Part shown: piece after piece, positions 16,687 through 24,872 of the stretch
Position numbering within the stretch: position 1 is the first letter of the stretch
Layout of the letters: each line of letters opens with the position of its first letter
Assembly (NCBI RefSeq): GCF_000802225.1
Contig: NZ_JTDI01000001.1
Coordinates: 310,001 to 374,000, forward strand
DNA length: 64,000 bases
Direction: 5' to 3'
Source: Novosphingobium malaysiense
GTDB lineage: Bacteria; Pseudomonadota; Alphaproteobacteria; Sphingomonadales; Sphingomonadaceae
The notes under the pieces: model-generated
Databases searched by the model: none
Told to the model about the DNA's origin: nothing
The model's input: the letters and a program-made list of their open reading frames with translations, nothing else
Program-made: the position numbers and the translations under genes

Positions 16687-17448
16687 TCATTGCGCAGTCA
16701 GGCCGCCATCGACGACGAATTCGCCGCCGGTGACGTATTTGGCCCGTTCCGAAAGCAGGAAGGCAATCATGTTCCCGATGTCCTCGGGGTCACCCATCCG
16801 CTTCATCGGGATAGAGGCGTTGATGGCATCGTACTGGTCAGGATTGTCCTCGATCGCGACCTTCTGCATGTCGGTCCAGATTACGCCGGGGCAGACCGCA
16901 TTTACGCGAATGCCCTTGGCAGCGACTTCCATCGCGACCGCCTTGGTATAGAGGCGAACGCCGCCCTTGCTTGCCGCATAGGCGGAAGCGCCCGGGATTC
17001 CGACAAGGCCAGCAACCGAAGACAGGTTCACGATGGCGCCACTTCCCTGCCTTTCCATAATCGGCAGGACGGCCCGGCAGCCGAGATAAGCGCTCTTGAG
17101 GTTGACGTCGATCTGGCGGTCCCAGCTTGCCGGATCGAGGTCCGCAGTCCAGCTTAGAACGGCAATGCCGGCATTGTTGACGAGGCCGTCGATCCGTCCG
17201 GTCTTCTCGGTGACGTGTTCGACCAGCGCCTTCCAGGCTGCTTCGTCGGTCACATCCTGGGCAAGTCCAGTGGCGTCCAGCCCTTCGGTGCGCAGCTCGT
17301 CCGCCCGGGCAGCGGCACCTGCCGCGTCGATATCGGTCAAATAGACCTTGTGTCCTTCGCGGGCCAGCAAGAGGGCGGTTGCGAAGCCGAGGCCGGCCGC
17401 CGAGGCCGCGCCGGTGACGATCATAGTTTTTGTCGGGCTATCGGTCAT
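16687..17448 (-). CDS. SDR family oxidoreductase
   Basis: A 253-residue classical short-chain dehydrogenase. The cofactor motif is VTGAASAAG (residues 11-19), NNAG is at 91-94, Ser143/144 is in NLSSVAG, and Tyr157-x3-Lys161 is in AYAASKGG. The acidic residue after strand 2 (YLTDIDAAG) suggests NAD preference. The C-terminus reads VDGGLTAQ. It heads a short series with the SMR-like gene and is 125 bases downstream of the TonB-receptor stop, behind a terminator. Confidence 0.9.
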   Translation of the reverse strand: MTDSPTKTMIVTGAASAAGLGFATALLLAREGHKVYLTDIDAAGAAARADELRTEGLDATGLAQDVTDEAAWKALVEHVTEKTGRIDGLVNNAGIAVLSWTADLDPASWDRQIDVNLKSAYLGCRAVLPIMERQGSGAIVNLSSVAGLVGIPGASAYAASKGGVRLYTKAVAMEVAAKGIRVNAVCPGVIWTDMQKVAIEDNPDQYDAINASIPMKRMGDPEDIGNMIAFLLSERAKYVTGGEFVVDGGLTAQ

Positions 17449-17516
17449 CGGTTTCTTCTCGGGATTGGCAGCATGCTTTGCCGCAAGGCGACGGACATTG
17501 CGCGGCAGTGAAGCTC

Positions 17517-17554
17517 AAAAAAATGCCAGGGCGAACCGTTGGTAAGCCCTGGCA
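17517..17554 (-). terminator. Rho-independent terminator after TonB-dependent receptor
   Basis: On the reverse strand, perfect 9-bp arms (17546-17554 and 17524-17532) around a 13-base loop are followed by a run of seven T. It lies 20 bases after the receptor stop codon, separating that gene from the SDR downstream. Confidence 0.85.
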
Positions 17555-17573
17555 GGTGGATTGATCGGGAGGA

Positions 17574-20045
17574 TCAAAAACGCTTTGTGAGTTCCACTTG
17601 AACGGTGCGCGGAATGTTGCCGAAACCGAGCTGGTCGGCGGGCACGCCGCTCGCTGTGCCTGTACCCGAACCGGTGAACGGTCCGTCGACGACGCCGGTC
17701 ACATAGAACTGGTTGGTCAGGTTCTTGCCGATGAGCGCGATCTGCCAGTTGTCGTCCGCTGCGCCGAAGCGCACGCCCGCATCCAGAGTGACATAGGAAC
17801 CCTGCTTCGACAGCGGGTTGCCAAAGCCCGAGACGAGATAGCTGTCCGAGTACCGCGCATCGACGTTGAAGCCAAAGCGGTAGTCGTTGCCCACGTAGCG
17901 GGTAAAGCCGACCCCGAAGTTACCCGTCCAGTCGGGAGAAACGGACAGCGAGGCGCCGGTCAGGTTCTGGCGAGCGGCGATCGGACTGATCTGGACGCAC
18001 CCTTGGGCAATGGTCTGGCCCGCATAGCACGGAGCTTCGGGGAAGCTGGTGTAGTAGGCATCGGTGTAGTTGATCGACCCGTGTATATCCAGTCCTTCGA
18101 CCGCATGCGGTGCATACTGGAATTCGACCTCGATACCACGCGAGCGCGAATCCGCCGTAAGCGTCTGAAACGCGAAGATCGGCGAGTTGAAGAAGTCCAC
18201 CTGGAGGTTCTTGTAGTCGTATGTGAATGCCGTCAGGTTGAGGCGGAGCTGGTTGTCGAGAATGGTCGACTTGATGCCGATCTCGAAGCCCTCGGCAGTT
18301 TCGGGATCGAAGGTCAGATCGCCCTTCGGATCGCTCGAGAACTTCGAGTTGATGCCGCCGTTGGAAAACCCGCCCGACTTGTAGGCCGTTTTGTATGCGC
18401 CGTAGATCATGAGATCCGGCATCGGCTTCCAGGTCAGGGTTGCCTCGGGAGAGATGTCGTCGAAGTTCTGGTTGGCGGTCACGTAGCCCAGCGGGTCGGT
18501 GGCCGGACGGAAAACCGCTGACAGGCCCGGATTGACGTAGGGCTGGTAGAAATAGCTGTCCTTGCTTTCCGCCGTGTATCGCGCACCGCCGGCAAGTTCG
18601 AGCGTCGGGGTGATCTTATAGGTTAGCTGACCGAATACCGCGAAGGTCTCGCCCTTGGTCTGGCTGAACTTCTGGTTGCCCAGATAGACCAACTCGGGCG
18701 AAGGCGCTGCGCTGTTATAGAGGTTCGCCTGCGCGGCCTGCTGGTTAAAGTCGCGCGTCGTCTTCTGATAGAGGCCGCCAATCATGAAATTGAGCGGACC
18801 ATCGAACGTGGACAGGAAGCGCAATTCTTCGGACCATGCCTTCCAGGTCGAATTCTCCGTCGCCCACACGCTCGTCGGGGTCGACTGGAAATCGCAGGCA
18901 CAAGTCCAGCGATTGTTGACCCACTGGTAGTTGGTCACCGAGGTGATCTGGAGCTGATCGGTCTCGTAAACGGAATTCAGCGTACCCGATGCCGACTCGT
19001 ACCGGTTGTAGAGCGAGCCATCCTCACGCGACCAGGGCAGATTGCCGGCAAGGTCGGTGGGAAGGTTGTTCTGGTAGGTCACGAAATCGCGCTGACAGGG
19101 CTGACCCGTCTGCTGCGAGAGGCCGTCGGCCCGTCCGCAGGCATAGGCGACGTAGTTCCAGGAAGAGTTATTGACCGTATTCCAGTCGTAGTTGCCCTTG
19201 AGCGTGAAGGTTAGGTTGTCGGTCGGCTGGAACTTGATGGTCGCGCGACCGAGAAACTCCTCCTCGCCCGGCTCGTGGCGAGGAGCCGGCGATGCCGTCG
19301 AGGTCATGGGATTGCCGTCGCCACCTGCCAGAATGTCGGCGATGTCACGCGTGGTGTACTCGAACGGCTCTGCCAGGTTCGTGTAGTAGCCGCCCTCCAT
19401 CTTGGAATAACGCGCGGCCAGCCGGACGCCCAGGGTATCGCTTACCGGCATCGAACCGATGAGCTCGAGCTTGTATTGCTTGGCCTTGAACTCGTACCCG
19501 GCGCGCGCGATGAATTCCCGTTCCGGACCGGGGTCCGCGGTGGTGATCGAGATCACACCGGCCGTCGCGTTCTTGCCGAAGAACAGCGCCTGCGGCCCCT
19601 TCAGGACCTCGACCCGCCCCAGGTCGAAGAACCCTTCGTTGATGACGCGGCCCTGCCCATAGTAGGCGCCATCCACCACAACTGCGACCGACTGCTCGAT
19701 ACCGATCGAGGTCGAGGACGAGCCGATGCCGCGCAGGGTCAGCTGGGCGCCGGATCCGTTCGATGCACGGCCGACATTGAAGCCTGGAGCAATGGCTGCG
19801 ATCTTCTCCACGCTGGTGACGTCACGATTTTGGATCATCTCGGCAGAGAGCGCGGTCACCGCCACCGGGACATCCTGAACGCTTTCCTGACGTTTTCGGG
19901 CCGTGACAACGATTTCTTCGAGGCCGCCCGTCTTCACGCCGGTGTCGGCGCTGTCCTGCGCGAATGCCGGCACCGCAGTGCAGACGGAGGTAAACACGGT
20001 GGCCAAAAGTGCGGCGCGCGCGGCGCGTCCGGTCGATGCAGACAT
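17574..20045 (-). CDS. TonB-dependent receptor
   Basis: An 823-residue outer-membrane receptor. The start MSASTGRA has AAAGGAG upstream; the signal peptide ends near PAFAQD. The TonB box region is EEIVVTARKRQESVQDVPVAV, followed by the plug domain (LTLRGIGSSS, VEVLKGPQALFFGKN) and a 22-strand barrel ending in the aromatic KRF. It belongs to the large sphingomonad receptor group often tied to uptake of aromatic or complex organic compounds. A TetR gene and an operator-like dyad sit directly upstream. The substrate is unknown. Confidence 0.93.
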   Translation of the reverse strand: MSASTGRAARAALLATVFTSVCTAVPAFAQDSADTGVKTGGLEEIVVTARKRQESVQDVPVAVTALSAEMIQNRDVTSVEKIAAIAPGFNVGRASNGSGAQLTLRGIGSSSTSIGIEQSVAVVVDGAYYGQGRVINEGFFDLGRVEVLKGPQALFFGKNATAGVISITTADPGPEREFIARAGYEFKAKQYKLELIGSMPVSDTLGVRLAARYSKMEGGYYTNLAEPFEYTTRDIADILAGGDGNPMTSTASPAPRHEPGEEEFLGRATIKFQPTDNLTFTLKGNYDWNTVNNSSWNYVAYACGRADGLSQQTGQPCQRDFVTYQNNLPTDLAGNLPWSREDGSLYNRYESASGTLNSVYETDQLQITSVTNYQWVNNRWTCACDFQSTPTSVWATENSTWKAWSEELRFLSTFDGPLNFMIGGLYQKTTRDFNQQAAQANLYNSAAPSPELVYLGNQKFSQTKGETFAVFGQLTYKITPTLELAGGARYTAESKDSYFYQPYVNPGLSAVFRPATDPLGYVTANQNFDDISPEATLTWKPMPDLMIYGAYKTAYKSGGFSNGGINSKFSSDPKGDLTFDPETAEGFEIGIKSTILDNQLRLNLTAFTYDYKNLQVDFFNSPIFAFQTLTADSRSRGIEVEFQYAPHAVEGLDIHGSINYTDAYYTSFPEAPCYAGQTIAQGCVQISPIAARQNLTGASLSVSPDWTGNFGVGFTRYVGNDYRFGFNVDARYSDSYLVSGFGNPLSKQGSYVTLDAGVRFGAADDNWQIALIGKNLTNQFYVTGVVDGPFTGSGTGTASGVPADQLGFGNIPRTVQVELTKRF

Positions 20046-20144
20046 ACAAGCTCCTTTCCCCTGAAACCGGGCGGGCCTGTTTTCGAATGGAGTGCCCCCC
20101 GGTGTCCGACTTTGGACGAGGAGCAAACTGGCACTAAGTAAGAC

Positions 20145-20158
20145 TGCAGTTGACTGCA
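20145..20158. promoter_or_regulatory. Dyad TGCAGT-TG-ACTGCA upstream of TonB receptor
   Basis: Perfect 6-bp arms flank two central bases, 100 bases upstream of the receptor start and seven bases after the TetR stop. On the receptor strand, TTGCAG within the dyad could also serve as a -35 element. It is a candidate site for the neighbouring TetR protein. Confidence 0.45.
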
Positions 20159-20165
20159 ATTTTGG

Positions 20166-20852
20166 CTAGGTTTGAAACTTGTGCTCACGGCCGGTCAGCA
20201 TGGAGAGGCAACGACGCGCCTCTTGCTGGGCCCATTCGGCAAGCGCGCCGCGCACGTGTGGCAGGAGAACTTGGCAGACCGCCAAGCGCATGTGCACTTC
20301 CAGGTTATCGTCGGCGATGGTGTGACTGGCCCATAGGTTCACCGCTGAAACCATCCGCATTGTGAACAGGGAGGTGAGTACCTCGACATCCTCCTCGTCC
20401 AGCGCGTCCTGATCGACGAGAGCGGCCAGCGCCCGGCCGACGTAACGTCGATAGATTTCGTTCAGGCCCACGAGGTCGGCATGGTTGATGAGAACCGGAG
20501 CTAGTGCCCTGGCTACCTCCGGCTCTTCGATCGTAATGCGGGCCAGGGTTTCCGATAGCGACAGGAAGAACCCGATTCCCTCGTCCGAGGCGAGGTTCCA
20601 GGCTTCCTCGATGATGCCCTTGGCGCGTTCGTGCGTGCTCGTAGCGATGAGAGCATCTTTGGATGAGTAGATATTGAACAGTGTGCGCTCTGCGACCCCA
20701 GCTGCCTCGGCGATCATCTTCATCGACAGGGCATCATAGCCATGTTGCGCCAACAGGGCGTAAGTAGCGCTGGTGATGCGTTGCCGCCGTTCTCGCTGCC
20801 TCGCTGAAAGGCGACGCGGACGACTGTCGGTATCCGGTTTCGGTACACTCAT
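20166..20852 (-). CDS. TetR family transcriptional regulator
   Basis: A 228-residue regulator. The N-terminal domain shows the TetR pattern: RQRITSATYALLAQHGYDALSMKMIA followed by VAERTLFNIYSSKDAL, where the recognition helix is ERTLFNIYSSK. The first 24 residues are basic (RPRRLSARQRERRQR). It precedes the TonB-receptor gene on the same strand with 120 bases between, including a dyad, and probably controls that receptor and itself. The effector is unknown. Confidence 0.88.
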   Translation of the reverse strand: MSVPKPDTDSRPRRLSARQRERRQRITSATYALLAQHGYDALSMKMIAEAAGVAERTLFNIYSSKDALIATSTHERAKGIIEEAWNLASDEGIGFFLSLSETLARITIEEPEVARALAPVLINHADLVGLNEIYRRYVGRALAALVDQDALDEEDVEVLTSLFTMRMVSAVNLWASHTIADDNLEVHMRLAVCQVLLPHVRGALAEWAQQEARRCLSMLTGREHKFQT

Positions 20853-21408
20853 CAGGCGTGATTAGAAAGGCAAAGGGTATTTGTGCAATCGTACATTTGA
20901 TAGGGATGTCCTTCTCTTTCGGCCCTGAGCTTTGTTGCGGTTGGAGCGCCACGGGAGAGGGCGAGCGCCTTGCAGCCGAATCTTTTCATCCGTAATAAAC
21001 CGGTGAGTGAAAAATGTTTTCGTCATGGGGTGCTCGCCTCGTCGATACTGTCCGGGTGTCCTTGGCACTCCACCTGTCAGTCAATCCCGACCTTTCGCCG
21101 CATAAAGCTCTACGTCCGAGATTGGGGCGCTTTGCAGACTGTCCGCCTCGCGATGCCTCATCCGCCGCTTCTGTTTGGAGCCGACGTTCACGGTAACTGA
21201 TCTGAGCGCCCCGCTCTTGTCGAACAAGGACATTCAACGGACAATTTTGGATCCAGGCGGCGGACCTTGCCATAACCGCTCTCAGTTCCACCGTCATGTC
21301 GACTTTGTGGGACGAACCGAAAATTTGCCTTCCGGTCACCGATTGGCCGAAGCCGCCGTACGCTCACGTCGGCTGTAGCCATTGAAGACATTGTTCACGT
21401 GTCAGTAT
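20853..21408. other. Intergenic region with no recognisable gene
   Basis: This 556-base stretch has short frames on both strands (up to 117 codons at 20986-21339 reverse) but none shows family motifs or good codon use. It adjoins a remnant of an SDR gene, so it may be decayed sequence. No insertion-sequence ends or direct repeats were seen. Confidence 0.4.
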
Positions 21409-21558
21409 TTATAGGATTGGCCACCATCGATCGGACATGCCGAAGAACACGCCGTCGAGGTTAATCGAGACAACGCGGTGGAACTCTTCCTCTCCGAAAT
21501 CCTCGGTAAGGCTTCGGTCTGCCTTCGATGCCAGCGATGTTGAAGAACCCGTTTCCAT
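21409..21558 (-). pseudogene. SDR gene remnant (truncated and frameshifted)
   Basis: The reverse strand from 21558 reads a 49-residue frame in which SLTEDFGEEEFHRVVSIN and LDGVFFGM match the middle of short-chain dehydrogenases (the region after NNAG). In a different frame just upstream, FFNIAGIEGRPKP matches the NNAGIEG segment that should come directly before it. One indel thus separates the two parts. After GVFFGM the frame runs into WWPIL and a stop. The Rossmann start and the catalytic Tyr/Lys part are missing. It lies 24 bases after the enoyl-CoA hydratase stop. Confidence 0.65.
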
Positions 21559-21582
21559 GTCGCACCTCTCCTTTGCCTGGAT

Positions 21583-22404
21583 CTAGCGCCCCTCGAAGAC
21601 TGCCTTCCTCTTTTCCAACATGGCCCGCCCGCCTTCGGCCGCATCGTGCGTGGCGAAAGTGCAGGGCTGCAACCGTTCTTCCTGATCGAGTTGCTCCTCG
21701 TAGGAACGGGACCAGCTCTCCCAGAACAACTGTCGCGTGATGCCTAGGGCTACCGTAGGCCCTTCGGCCAGTTCACGGGCGACGCGCATGGCCTCATCCA
21801 TGAAGACGTCGTCATCGAACACTCGATTGACGAGACCCCAATCCAAGGCGTCCGCCGCCGAAAGCCGGTTTCCCATCACCATCAGTTCCTTGGCCCGCGC
21901 CCAGCCCACGATCCGCGGCAGCATCCAGCTGAGGCCGCCATCCGGGGAGACGCCGATGCGCCGGAACGCGGACAGGAAAAACGATGAACGGGCGGCGACC
22001 ACCATGTCTCCGGCGAGCGCATAGGAGAAGCCGAGGCCGGCCGCCGGACCATTCACGGCGGTGACGATAGGAATGGGCAGGCTCCTGAGTGCTTTCAGGA
22101 CATAGTGATGGTGCGTTCCCAGGGTAACACCGTGGTCCGTTCGCGAGCCTGCGTCGCCTTCCTGCCGCGCGCTGTCCATCCATGCGACGCTGCCACCGGA
22201 ACAGAAGCCTTTGCCCGCCCCGGTGATGAGCAGGCAGCGAAACCCGTTCTGCGGATCGGCGACAGATTTTACGGCATCACGAACCTCGTTCGCCATTTGC
22301 GCATCCATCGCATTGAGCGTGCCCGGATCGTTGAAGGTCAACCGCACTACCGAGCCTTCGGTGTCGATAAGCACTTTATCCATCTGCGGCTTGCCAACCT
22401 TCAT
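21583..22404 (-). CDS. Enoyl-CoA hydratase/isomerase family protein
   Basis: A 273-residue crotonase-fold protein. The start at MKVGKPQM has AGAGGGTG upstream; ATG codons at 22428 and 22383 are alternatives. Oxyanion-hole segments are GAGKGFCSGGSVAWM and NGPAAGLGFSYALAGDMVVAA. RIGVSPDGGLSWMLPRIVG has Asp where hydratases usually carry a catalytic Glu, so it may be an isomerase or another crotonase activity rather than a hydratase. It is divergent from the P450 gene and followed by an SDR remnant, suggesting a partly decayed catabolic operon. Confidence 0.85.
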   Translation of the reverse strand: MKVGKPQMDKVLIDTEGSVVRLTFNDPGTLNAMDAQMANEVRDAVKSVADPQNGFRCLLITGAGKGFCSGGSVAWMDSARQEGDAGSRTDHGVTLGTHHHYVLKALRSLPIPIVTAVNGPAAGLGFSYALAGDMVVAARSSFFLSAFRRIGVSPDGGLSWMLPRIVGWARAKELMVMGNRLSAADALDWGLVNRVFDDDVFMDEAMRVARELAEGPTVALGITRQLFWESWSRSYEEQLDQEERLQPCTFATHDAAEGGRAMLEKRKAVFEGR

Positions 22405-22519
22405 CACACCCTCTTTCAAGACTCCCACACGCCAGGCTGCGCTGACTTTCCCGAAGCCTGCACGTCTTGCAGCACTCGACTGGCCGGCATCCTACCACCT
22501 TGACCTAGAACGAACAATA

Positions 22520-22536
22520 TGGAACACGATGTTCCA
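22520..22536. promoter_or_regulatory. Dyad TGGAACA-CGA-TGTTCCA between divergent genes
   Basis: Perfect 7-bp arms flank three central bases, midway between the enoyl-CoA hydratase start (reverse) and the P450 start (forward). It is well placed to control both genes. The MarR-type regulator coded after the P450 is one candidate binder; a TetR protein is another. Confidence 0.55.
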
Positions 22537-22585
22537 ACATTGCCTTATTCCATCCATAAGCGGGATGGGCAGGAGAGAACGCCTC

Positions 22586-23995
22586 ATGGCCACGCTGGCA
22601 GCGCCAAGCCCACTCACGCCGACACCCGGTCACATTCCCGATGGCGCGGTCTTCGATTTCGACATGTTCGGCGATCCGGGCCTGAAAGAAGACCCGCACG
22701 CCCGCATCTTGGAACTTACGCGAGAAGCGCCCGCAGTGTTCTGGACTCCGCGCAACGGCGGGCACTGGGTATTCCTCGGCAAGGAAGCGGTGTTTGACGG
22801 CGCGCGCGATGCAGCTTCGTTTTCCAGCGAGCCCATGCCCCACGAGCAGATGCTGGCGATGCTCTCGATGATGCCAAAGGGATCGCCGCATGTCCCGGTT
22901 CCCTATCCGATCCTGCTCGATCCGCCGCTGCACGAAAAGTACCGCCAACCGCTGCAGCATGTTTTCTCGCCGAAGACCGTCTCCGGCCTCAGGGGCAAGA
23001 TCCGCGATCTCGCCGTCGACCTGATCGATCCTATCGTCGGTCAGGGGCATTGCGAGTTCATGTCTGCCGTGGCGGAACCGCTGCCGGTCCAGATCTTCCT
23101 GAAGATGCTGGGCCTCCCACTGGAAATGATGCCGGAATACCGGGAACTGGTGAAGGAGAACTTCGCCGCGCAGGCATCCGACAACAACCCGGCCGCGACA
23201 CAGCACATGATGAAGGCCGCCGGGATCATGAGCCGGATCGAGAAGGTTCTCGGCAAGGTGGGGCTGTCGCTGCAAATGATGCCGCCGTACCGGGCGATGC
23301 TGAACCGTCGGCTTTCCGCGCAAGGGCCGGATGGCAACATGGCCGCGATGCAGCGCCTGATGAAAGTCGCGGCGATCATGCGGGACGAGATCCTCGACCG
23401 GCGCGACAATCCGCGCGACGACATCCTCTCCATGCTCTGGAATGTCGAGATCGACGGCAAGCCGATGACGCTGGACGACATGGAGAACTACGGCGTTCTT
23501 CTGTTCATCGCCGGTCTGGACACGGTGATGAACGCAATGGGCTATGCCGTCAGGCACCTCGCCGAAAACTCCGAACTGCAGGACAGTCTTCGCGCGGATC
23601 CATCTCTGGTCCCCAAGGCGGCCGAGGAAATGCTGCGGCTGTACAGCTTCGTGGTACCGGTGCGCCGTGTTTCGCGCGATCTCGAGTTCAAGGGCTTGCA
23701 GATGAAAGCGAACGAGCGGGTGATGCTGTACCTGCCCGGTGCAAGTCTCGACCCGGCAGCCTATACCGATCCCGGAACCTACGATCTCGATCGCGACAAC
23801 AAGTCGCACATCGCGTTCAACGCCGGTCCACACCGGTGCCTGGGTGCGCATCTCGCCCGGCTCGAACTGCAGACCCTTTACGAGGAACTGCTGAAACGCA
23901 TGCCGCGCTTTCGGCTCGATCCGGACAAGCAGACTAAATACCTGTGCAGCCACATCCTCGGTATCGACAAGCTCTACCTCGTCTGGGATGTCTGA
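22586..23995 (+). CDS. Cytochrome P450 with internal duplicated segment
   Basis: A 469-residue bacterial P450. The start MATLAAPS has AGGAGAG upstream. The I-helix oxygen-binding motif is FIAGLDTVMN, the K-helix ExxR is EEMLR, and the heme-binding loop is FNAGPHRCLGAHLARLE with Cys as axial ligand. Most relatives are about 400-420 residues; here residues 176-225 and 226-275 are two diverged copies of one segment (LEMMPEYR... and LQMMPPYR...), covering the F-G helix region that lines the substrate channel. The MarR gene follows after five bases. Confidence 0.92.
   Translation: MATLAAPSPLTPTPGHIPDGAVFDFDMFGDPGLKEDPHARILELTREAPAVFWTPRNGGHWVFLGKEAVFDGARDAASFSSEPMPHEQMLAMLSMMPKGSPHVPVPYPILLDPPLHEKYRQPLQHVFSPKTVSGLRGKIRDLAVDLIDPIVGQGHCEFMSAVAEPLPVQIFLKMLGLPLEMMPEYRELVKENFAAQASDNNPAATQHMMKAAGIMSRIEKVLGKVGLSLQMMPPYRAMLNRRLSAQGPDGNMAAMQRLMKVAAIMRDEILDRRDNPRDDILSMLWNVEIDGKPMTLDDMENYGVLLFIAGLDTVMNAMGYAVRHLAENSELQDSLRADPSLVPKAAEEMLRLYSFVVPVRRVSRDLEFKGLQMKANERVMLYLPGASLDPAAYTDPGTYDLDRDNKSHIAFNAGPHRCLGAHLARLELQTLYEELLKRMPRFRLDPDKQTKYLCSHILGIDKLYLVWDV
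23111..23410 (+). repeat. In-frame 150-bp tandem duplication inside the P450 gene
   Basis: Unit 1 is 23111-23260 and unit 2 is 23261-23410, each exactly 50 codons. Shared protein positions include GLxLxMMPxYR, AQ, D-N, AA-Q-MKxA and IM. The DNA copies have diverged, so the event is not recent, and the frame is kept open across both. Confidence 0.75.
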
Positions 23996-24000
23996 TCGCC

Positions 24001-24534
24001 ATGGGCGGACAAGTCACCTCGAATCCCTTCCTGGCGGTCATCGACGAGATCCTACGATTGCAAAGCTGCTTCGAGGATCTTTTCGCAGAACTCTCCGATG
24101 CGTCAAACATGTCGACATTGCAGAAACTGGTTCTTTTCGCCGTGTTCGAGGCGCCGGTCCCGCCGACGGTTCCTCAGATAGGCCGTGACCTGGGCCATCC
24201 GCGCCAGGTCATTCAGAGAATAGCGAATGAGCTGGTTGACCAGGACCTTCTCGAAAGGGCGCCGAACCCGCACCACAAGCGCGCGCTTCTGCTGCTGCCT
24301 ACCGAAAAGGCGCAAGACATGAAACGTCAGGCCGAAACGCGGGCCTTCGAAACAGCCGACGCCTTTCTGAGCAATTTCAGCGTAGAGCGATGTGACGATC
24401 TGGCCGGAGAGCTGGGCGCACTTAGACACGCGTTGGAATGGTACATCGATCGCAAGGGGCTAGCCGTGAAAATCAGGGGCGAACCGGCCACGAAGACGGC
24501 TGCAACGCTAGCCTTGCTGGAGAGGTTTGCCTGA
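24001..24534 (+). CDS. MarR family winged-helix regulator
   Basis: A 177-residue protein. Residues about 40-110 form a MarR-type winged helix: STLQKLVLFAVFEA, then PQIGRDLGHPRQVIQRIANELVDQDLLERAPNPHHKRALLLLPTEK, where HPRQVIQRIANEL is the recognition helix and the His-Lys-Arg turn is the wing. Flanking helices should provide the dimer interface. It begins five bases after the P450 stop and is almost certainly co-transcribed with it; it may bind the dyad upstream of the P450. Confidence 0.82.
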   Translation: MGGQVTSNPFLAVIDEILRLQSCFEDLFAELSDASNMSTLQKLVLFAVFEAPVPPTVPQIGRDLGHPRQVIQRIANELVDQDLLERAPNPHHKRALLLLPTEKAQDMKRQAETRAFETADAFLSNFSVERCDDLAGELGALRHALEWYIDRKGLAVKIRGEPATKTAATLALLERFA

Positions 24535-24676
24535 AACAAGGTTTCCGCACACCAGCCCTTCAACAGGGATGCCCTTTGCCCCACACCTCCCGTTTGCTGC
24601 AGCCGGTTGACCGCAATCAATGTGGGCACGACTCGATCGGTGCATTTCCTGTCCATTGAGGACTGGGAGACCGGGA

Positions 24677-24868
24677 ATGTTCAAAGTCAATGTGGGCACC
24701 GTCGATCGCGCGATGCGGATTATCCTTGGCATAGTGCTGCTGGCACTGGTCTTCGTGGGGCCGAAAACCCCGTGGGGCCTGATCGGCATTATTCCGCTCG
24801 TCACCGGCCTGTTTCGGACCTGTCCGCTCTACAGCCTGTTCGGAATCCGGACCTGCAAGGCTTCGTAG
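24677..24868 (+). CDS. DUF2892 family (YgaP TM-like) small membrane protein
   Basis: A 63-residue protein starting at MFKVNVG. The pattern NVGTVDRAMRIILGIVLLAL, then WGLIGIIPLVTGLFRTCPLYSLFGIRTC, is that of DUF2892: two transmembrane helices with a Cys-Pro-x-Tyr motif and a second Cys in the C-terminal tail. Some family members are fused to rhodanese domains and linked to sulfur chemistry, but this one stands alone. It is convergent with the CmcJ-like gene, four bases away. Confidence 0.85.
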   Translation: MFKVNVGTVDRAMRIILGIVLLALVFVGPKTPWGLIGIIPLVTGLFRTCPLYSLFGIRTCKAS

Positions 24869-24872
24869 GCGC

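Noticed and set aside
20986..21339. Reverse 117-codon frame in the gap beside the TetR gene
   Set aside because: Arg/Ser-rich product without motifs or hydrophobic core; looks like chance in decayed sequence.
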